Shown here: positions 14,361 to 19,021 of the stretch, piece by piece
Layout: the number at the start of each line of letters is the position of its first letter
Position numbering within the stretch: the stretch's first letter is position 1
Origin: an uncultured Eggerthellaceae bacterium
Lineage (GTDB): Bacteria; Actinomycetota; Coriobacteriia; Coriobacteriales; Eggerthellaceae
Assembly: GCA_910588435.1 (NCBI GenBank)
Contig: CAJUPL010000034.1
Location: 1 to 19,021 of the forward strand
DNA: 19,021 nucleotides
Reading direction: 5' to 3'
Made by a program: the position numbers and the translations under genes
Notes under the pieces: model-generated
What the model was told of the DNA's origin: nothing
Seen by the model: only the letters and a program-made list of their open reading frames with translations
Database searches by the model: none

Positions 14361-14515
14361 CAGCAACTACTCCCTGCTATACAACAACGGCGCTGCCCGC
14401 TAGCTAGTACGGGCTTCCGTTGGGCTGCATTATACGCTGCACCAGCCCGTTTGTGAATGCTTCCCGCTTGTTGACCAACGTCTTTTCGGAAGGTGCGCAG
14501 ATCAACTGCGCACCT
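14350..14515 (+). other. Cluster of perfect hairpins downstream of the small ORF
   Basis: Three stems follow the ORF. The first is 11 bp with a 6-nt loop (14350-14377). The second, CAACGG/CCGTTG with inner GCCCG/CGGGC, spans 14385-14422. The third is a 10-bp stem AGGTGCGCAG/CTGCGCACCT (14491-14515). None has a strong T run. They could be mRNA 3' structure, an antisense RNA region or another palindromic repeat. Confidence 0.5.
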
Positions 14516-14547
14516 CCCAAAGAACTCGCTATTCTGCATCTTCCTAT

Positions 14548-14664
14548 CCTGTGGGCGTCTCCATTGGAGACGCAGCATTGCGATGAGCAATGCGCAACTT
14601 GCCCGATAGGGCAAGAACACCCGGCACCCAGCAACCGGTCAGGCAACCTAGCCTGGCGCAGACC
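14548..14664 (-). repeat. Hairpin element, copy C (minus strand)
   Basis: Read on the minus strand from 14664: GGTCTGCGCCAGGCTAGG, GCCGGGTGTTC, H1 CTTGCCC-TATC-GGGCAAG (14615-14598), H2 GCATTGC/GCAATGC (14593-14575), H3 GCGTCTCC-AAT-GGAGACGC (14573-14555), then CCACAGG. Order and linkers match copies A and B, while H1 and H3 stems are changed on both sides. It is head-to-head with copy F. Confidence 0.7.
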
Positions 14665-14670
14665 AGCTAT

Positions 14671-14818
14671 CCGGGTGCTTCGGGCTGCCGCCCTCATTTC
14701 GCTACCTTTCCGCCCTTCGGGCTTTCAGGTAGCTGCGCTTGCAATGCAAGCGCCCACAGGGAAGAGGGGCATTTCGGGTTGAAACAAGCAATGCAGTCGC
14801 CTACCGCAGGGAGGGGCC
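14671..14818 (+). repeat. Hairpin element, copy F (plus strand)
   Basis: CCGGGTGCTTC, H1 GGGC-TGCC-GCCC (14682-14693), H2 GCTACC/GGTAGC with inner GCCC/GGGC (14701-14733), H3 GCGCTTGC-AAT-GCAAGCGC (14735-14753), then CCACAGGGAAGAGGGGC. The end CGCCTACCGCAGGGAGGGG matches copy B around 8277-8296. It lacks H4-H6; a minus-strand terminator follows. Confidence 0.65.
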
Positions 14819-14824
14819 ACAAAA

Positions 14825-14850
14825 AGAAAGCGGCCCGAGGGCCGCTTTCT
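14825..14850 (-). terminator. Intrinsic terminator of the surface protein gene
   Basis: A perfect 11-bp stem (14825-14835 with 14840-14850) is followed on the minus strand by a T-rich run (TTTTTG), 31 nt past the stop codon. Confidence 0.85.
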
Positions 14851-14881
14851 CATGTGTTGCTTGCTTGGTCTGGGCTAGTGC

Positions 14882-17800
14882 TTATGCGCCCTGTGCCACA
14901 TGACCAGTTGCAGTGCTCTTCTGTGCCTCAGGGGTCACACCGAGGACGTCATCCTCGAAGTCATCCATGCGCCTTGCATAGCTGATCCTGCGAAGAGCAA
15001 CCGCCGCACCGTAGATCACGGTCAGAACGATGCCCATCAGCATCCACCAATGCACCCAGCACTCAGGATCGTCAAAGATGCCCAGCGGATTCGCGTCATC
15101 GGCGATCTCCTCTTCAGCACCAGCTGCCTCTTCAGTGGTGCCAGGAGCCTGAGCCATCGGGACGCCATCATCCGGTATCACAGCTGCTGCAGGAGCGCCG
15201 CCATCAACGGGAGCAGCTGCTGGCACTGCGGCAGGAACCCCCGGACCGGCCGGAGCCCCAGGACCCGCTGGCGGAACCGCTGGAGTGCCAGGCCCTGGTA
15301 CAGCAGGTGCATCAACGGCATTGATCGTGAAGTCAGCCGGGATCACGGTGACATCGTAGTTCCCGCTTGCATTGTTCGCATAGCGAACCGCTGCGGTGAT
15401 CACGTCATCATAGGTTCCTGCTGCTTCATCAGCATTGGTGCGATAGTAATCGAAGGTGACCTCATCGTTGTAGATAGATCCAATGACAGCGCCAGGACCG
15501 AAGGCCGGATCAGCGTCTCCAACATTCTTGGAAGCCTCAGCAACGATCAGCATCACCGGAGCAGGCTTGATCGTGAGCTGGCCGTCATTGATGGTCTGCG
15601 TGATCTTGTAGTTCTTCACGTTGTCGCCGCGGAACATGAAGGACGTGCCGGTAAGTCCCATGTTGTATGTGCCAGCATTCGTGCCAGACGCAACAGCCGG
15701 GAGCTCCCTGACAAGATTCAGCTCTACGCCTTCAGGAAGCTCAGGAAGCGCCTCGTTCTCAGCAGAAGCCTTGTAAGTGAAGCCCTCTACGCTCTGTGCG
15801 CTTGCGTTGTAGAAGACCTCATCCGTATTGCCGGAGATCTCAACGCTTAGAGGTGCAGGAGTGATGACAACGCTCGTCTCAAGGGTCTTGATCAATACGC
15901 CATCACGATAGACCTTGACCACAACAGTCTCATTAGTGACGTTCTTTGCATCGTTAGAGAACTCATTGCCGTTGGTCTTCTCAAAGCGAATCTCATCATC
16001 ATTCAGCGTACCGGTGACCGTCAGCGGATGCTCTTGACCATCGTAGACCACGTCAACGCTATCAACATCGATGTTGTCCACGCCATCGGCAACCCACTTG
16101 CCTGTGAGCCAGATCGTTCCGGAAGGCATCTCGCTCAGCGCGAACTTGCCATCAACAACCTCAATACCCTCAGGGAGCGTCCAGCCTTCGAAGGTCCAGC
16201 CATTAATTGGAGAAGGTGCAGCCATGATGTCTACAGGCTGATTCAATGCAGCTACACGAGAACCAGGAGCGACCGGGGCAGTCTCGGGCACGTCACCCTC
16301 ATACTTATAAGCGATGTTGTAGTAGAAGTTGTCGATGTCCGTCTTCACCCAGGTAGCACTGACCTCATGATCAGCGTCGGACATTATGCCGCCATGCACA
16401 TCGTTCCACTCAGTGAGCATATAGCTTGCCGTCTTGTTGCCATATGAGTCATGGGTATAGACAACTGTGCCAGGCATGGTGTCGTCAACGGCGTATGACT
16501 GATTCTTCACAAGACCAGTGATCTCTCCCGGAAGCCCTGGAACTGCAGCATTACCAGTTGCATCATAGAGATCCTCATTGGGCAAGCCAGTCCATGAGTA
16601 GGTGACCTTATGAGTTGCAACGGTTTGTGGCTTGTAGGTCCACTTGCCATGTATATTGAGGTTCCTAGTGATGTTTCCGTCTTTGGCTTCTTCAGTTCCA
16701 ATCTGCCAACCGCTGAATGTGTAAGTGCCCGTGAGGTTGTTGTAATCGTCGTAGGTATTTACGGTGTAACCAGCTCCGTAGGCAGTATCAACCGTATAGG
16801 GCTCGTTGTTGGTGTAGATCTTCGCATCGGTAGGCTCGGTCACGCCCGCAGGCACATTCTCCGTGCCCCAGTCATAGGTGATCTTCCAAGGCCCAGGAAC
16901 CGTTATCGGCTTCATCGTCCAGGAACCCTCGATGATCACATCAGCCTCGCCCATGGTCTGCTCACCTGCGACCACGTCTTCGCCGATCTTCCAGCTTCCG
17001 AGGGTGTACTTGCCGTTCGGGTTGCCATAGGCATCATGCGTGTAGACGACGGTGCCGGGCTTCTCAGTGTCAACGGTGTAGGGCTGGTTCTTCACGAGAC
17101 CGGTGATCGACTCAGGGACCTTTGGGGCCACCTCTTCGCCGCTCTCGTTGTAGAGCTTGGCATCCGTAGGCAGGCCTTTCCAAGTGTATGAGACTTGGTG
17201 CTTGGAGACATCAGACTCCTTATATGGCGACCAAGTGCCATAGATGATCGTGTCTTCCTCTATGACCCGGCTACCCTCAAGGCTCCAGCCTTTGAAGGTA
17301 TAGGCACCGTTCGCATTTCCATACTGATCATAAGTGTAGATCGGGTCATAGCTGGTGTCAGTCACTGTGTAGGTATCACCACAGGCAAGCGTTTTGCCAA
17401 CAGGAAGCTCTGGAAGAGTCACACCTGCAGGGGCATTCTCCCATGCATAGGAAACGGTGACTTCTTTTGCATACTTTGCAACGAACGTAGTATCGATCTT
17501 CTTGCCATTGAAATCAGCCACATTCCATTTGGCAAGCTCTTCAGTCAGTTCGAGCGCACCGGTGATCTGCTCATCACCCTTATACCACCCAAGGAATTGA
17601 TACCCTTGAGGAGCTTCAGAGGCAGTAGACCCTGTCACTCCTTCAGTCCTGTCATTCTTGATATTCTCATTAATGGTATTCGTTAGCTTTATTCCGTCAG
17701 CGCCTTCATAGGTGTAGGTCACACTGTACTTACCATTGATATAGAGATAGCCATTGAGATGCCAAGTTAGATCTTTGCCTGGTGCCTCATAATCATAATC

Positions 17801-18457
17801 AGTTGCCCCATACGAAGTGCGCAATCCGTAGTCTCCGGCATGAGCCCAATCAACTGAATACAAGTCGCTCTTGGTTATTAGGCCCTCATTTTTTCCATAC
17901 CACGTGATCGAGCTGAGATAAGGAGTGGGATCAAAGCCATTAGCTGATTCGATCCCATTGCTTGCATCGGGAAGCTCTGAGGCCGGAACGTCTAGATATC
18001 CAATCGTGTACCAACCATTCTTGTTTTGATTCCATCCTGATGCGTCACCTTGAACATCCAGATAAACATAAATTCGAGTTTGAGCATCCGCATAAGGCGT
18101 TAGTTCGTCTTCCTGAGCAATCTCGGAGTCATCTTTTGGAGTGTCCGCAGCAGGCTGCTCAAGGTCCGCGTCAAGCTCATCAGACTCTTCAGGTTCCTCT
18201 TCAACGACGAACTCTTCATCAGAAGCATCATTCGTTGTAGATTCTTCCATCTCGTCAGACACTTCATCTTGGAAAGCCGTGTCGCTTCCAATCTCTGTTT
18301 CCTCCGAAGTAGCTTCGTCCATGCTCTCAGCATATGCTTCAGAGCTGTAGAGCAAGACGTTCGACATCGAGAAGACCAATGCAAATGAGAGAATCACCGA
18401 GATGATCTTCCCAACAGGAGTCTTCCACGAATCGAGAGCCCAAGTGAGCACGCGCAT
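14882..18457 (-). CDS. Secreted, membrane-anchored protein with SHIRT-like and MBG-like repeats
   Basis: 1191 residues from ATG 18457, which has GGAGG 5 nt upstream and gives a proper signal peptide (basic start, hydrophobic core about 18-36, AYA|ES cleavage near 43). The frame stays open to ATG 18568, but that start has a weak site. After the signal come an acidic linker (44-125), a beta-rich domain, then about six repeats of 75-95 residues (about 241-789), most with VVYTHDxYGN, a GxY(T/F) strand, a tryptophan and a closing GxW: a SHIRT-like pattern. MBG/YDG-like domains follow (about 798-1070; VVYDGQEHPLTVTG, KNYKITQTINDGQLTIKPAP). A Pro/Ala/Gly stalk, one membrane helix (about 1137-1155) and a short cytoplasmic tail end the protein. 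No LPxTG motif is present. Likely an adhesin or surface stalk; ligand unknown. Confidence 0.85.
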   Translation of the reverse strand: MRVLTWALDSWKTPVGKIISVILSFALVFSMSNVLLYSSEAYAESMDEATSEETEIGSDTAFQDEVSDEMEESTTNDASDEEFVVEEEPEESDELDADLEQPAADTPKDDSEIAQEDELTPYADAQTRIYVYLDVQGDASGWNQNKNGWYTIGYLDVPASELPDASNGIESANGFDPTPYLSSITWYGKNEGLITKSDLYSVDWAHAGDYGLRTSYGATDYDYEAPGKDLTWHLNGYLYINGKYSVTYTYEGADGIKLTNTINENIKNDRTEGVTGSTASEAPQGYQFLGWYKGDEQITGALELTEELAKWNVADFNGKKIDTTFVAKYAKEVTVSYAWENAPAGVTLPELPVGKTLACGDTYTVTDTSYDPIYTYDQYGNANGAYTFKGWSLEGSRVIEEDTIIYGTWSPYKESDVSKHQVSYTWKGLPTDAKLYNESGEEVAPKVPESITGLVKNQPYTVDTEKPGTVVYTHDAYGNPNGKYTLGSWKIGEDVVAGEQTMGEADVIIEGSWTMKPITVPGPWKITYDWGTENVPAGVTEPTDAKIYTNNEPYTVDTAYGAGYTVNTYDDYNNLTGTYTFSGWQIGTEEAKDGNITRNLNIHGKWTYKPQTVATHKVTYSWTGLPNEDLYDATGNAAVPGLPGEITGLVKNQSYAVDDTMPGTVVYTHDSYGNKTASYMLTEWNDVHGGIMSDADHEVSATWVKTDIDNFYYNIAYKYEGDVPETAPVAPGSRVAALNQPVDIMAAPSPINGWTFEGWTLPEGIEVVDGKFALSEMPSGTIWLTGKWVADGVDNIDVDSVDVVYDGQEHPLTVTGTLNDDEIRFEKTNGNEFSNDAKNVTNETVVVKVYRDGVLIKTLETSVVITPAPLSVEISGNTDEVFYNASAQSVEGFTYKASAENEALPELPEGVELNLVRELPAVASGTNAGTYNMGLTGTSFMFRGDNVKNYKITQTINDGQLTIKPAPVMLIVAEASKNVGDADPAFGPGAVIGSIYNDEVTFDYYRTNADEAAGTYDDVITAAVRYANNASGNYDVTVIPADFTINAVDAPAVPGPGTPAVPPAGPGAPAGPGVPAAVPAAAPVDGGAPAAAVIPDDGVPMAQAPGTTEEAAGAEEEIADDANPLGIFDDPECWVHWWMLMGIVLTVIYGAAVALRRISYARRMDDFEDDVLGVTPEAQKSTATGHVAQGA

Positions 18458-18968
18458 TCTGTCCTCCAAACCTTTCCTACCTACACCTAGAACTTCACCA
18501 GCGAATCGATTCGCTGAGCCAGCCCAGAGCTTTCCCAGCACACCGAACTGTTGGATAGATTTTGCCATTTCGTTTCTTTGCGTTTTTTTCTTCGAAATCG
18601 GGGTATTTTCGTTATTTTTCGAACATCTGTATCACTCTGTTGCAAAACCCCAGTTCAGAGCATCAATTTGGAGGACTTTTTGAGCTAATTCCTGCTTGAT
18701 CTCTTTAGAAAATGATTTCAAATGCCACACTATTGACATGGTAAAGACATGCCATTTCAGCGGTGAGCGGCAGGAGCATTAGTGGGTGTCAGCTGTTCTT
18801 AAGGGGGCTACTACACCTCCCTGCAGACCTCTTCATGCGGCCGCTTGTATTGGTTATTGCAACCAGGAATGCCCTCCCCTTTCAAGTGTGGGCGGCTGCA
18901 TTACAAGCGCCTACAGGTTAGGGGGGGGGTGAAATGACTACTAGGGGGGGGTACTCCTTTCCTTGCGG
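18458..18968. other. Gap upstream of the surface protein gene
   Basis: Apart from the possible N-terminal extension to 18568, I see no gene here. About 18570-18760 is AT-rich and unlike its surroundings, as expected for a promoter region, but no convincing -35/-10 pair was found on the minus strand. At 18893-18915 a mismatched H3-like hairpin (GCGGCTGCATTACAAGCGC, then CTACAGG) is a decayed repeat remnant; G runs (18920-18950) follow. Confidence 0.5.
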
Positions 18969-19021
18969 GCGTTCGCATTGCGAACGCAGCTGTGCAGGAA
19001 TCCGAGCTGAGCGAAGCGATG
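18969..19021 (-). repeat. Hairpin element, copy E (cut by window end)
   Basis: H3 is GCGTTCGC-AAT-GCGAACGC on the minus strand (18987-18969). It is preceded by the same 34-nt linker as copy D (18988-19021 equals 7941-7974). H1 must lie beyond the window. Confidence 0.65.

Noticed and set aside
14882..15000. LPxTG sortase anchor in the surface protein
   Set aside because: No LPxTG-like motif precedes the last membrane helix; the tail continues for about 35 residues.
14900..15850. 316-codon plus-strand open frame
   Set aside because: Antisense to the C-terminal third of the surface protein; no start signals.
18569..18790. Promoter TTGACA at about 18734 on the plus strand
   Set aside because: No acceptable -10 at 16-18 nt and no gene downstream on that strand.

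Overview
The window looks like a chromosomal segment of a high-GC anaerobic actinobacterium, most likely class Coriobacteriia. I infer this from the ATP synthase genes (including a b subunit with a signal-peptide-like N-terminus), the Actinobacteria-type tRNA-Thr and the gut-type surface protein. No genus can be read from the sequence alone.

Layout. 1-686: no gene; a chain of hairpin-rich repeat units (A, A2, A3) ends at the terminator of the ATP synthase operon. 687-7797 (minus strand): complete F1Fo ATP synthase operon, atpI-like - atpB - atpE - atpF - atpH - atpA - atpG - atpD - atpC. 7798-8430: two head-to-head hairpin-repeat elements, D (minus, leading into the atp operon) and B (plus). 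8431-10970 (minus): rhaD (rhamnulose-1-phosphate aldolase with a C-terminal tail), larC (N-terminal half only) and larB, with a 41-bp perfect palindrome between larB and larC. 11064-11603 (plus): GNAT acetyltransferase. 11638-13053 (minus): PRC-barrel protein and YtxH-type envelope stress protein. 13252-13327 (plus): tRNA-Thr(CGT) with a clear promoter and terminator. 13405-13899 (minus): unknown two-helix membrane protein. 14203-14515: a 41-residue hydrophobic/basic peptide with a sequestered ribosome binding site, embedded in perfect hairpins; it resembles a type I toxin. 14548-14818: another head-to-head pair of repeats (C, F). 14882-18457 (minus): large secreted, membrane-anchored protein with SHIRT-like and MBG-like repeats. 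18458-19021: its upstream region and the start of another repeat copy (E).

The most unusual content is intergenic. One family of hairpin modules occurs at least six times here, on both strands. In different copies the stems change sequence on both sides so that pairing is kept, while short linkers and loops stay constant (for example a loop AAT, and the boxes AAGGCCG and GGGGCAGCAAG). Two copies (A and B) extend to about 270-300 nt with six or more hairpins and end in a terminator-like hairpin plus T run. This pattern suggests a structured RNA, or a mobile repeat whose RNA or single-stranded form matters. I do not recognise it as a named family.

Functionally, the window combines energy metabolism (proton-type ATP synthase), a possible nickel-pincer-nucleotide cofactor module beside a deoxysugar aldolase, envelope-stress genes and a surface adhesin candidate.
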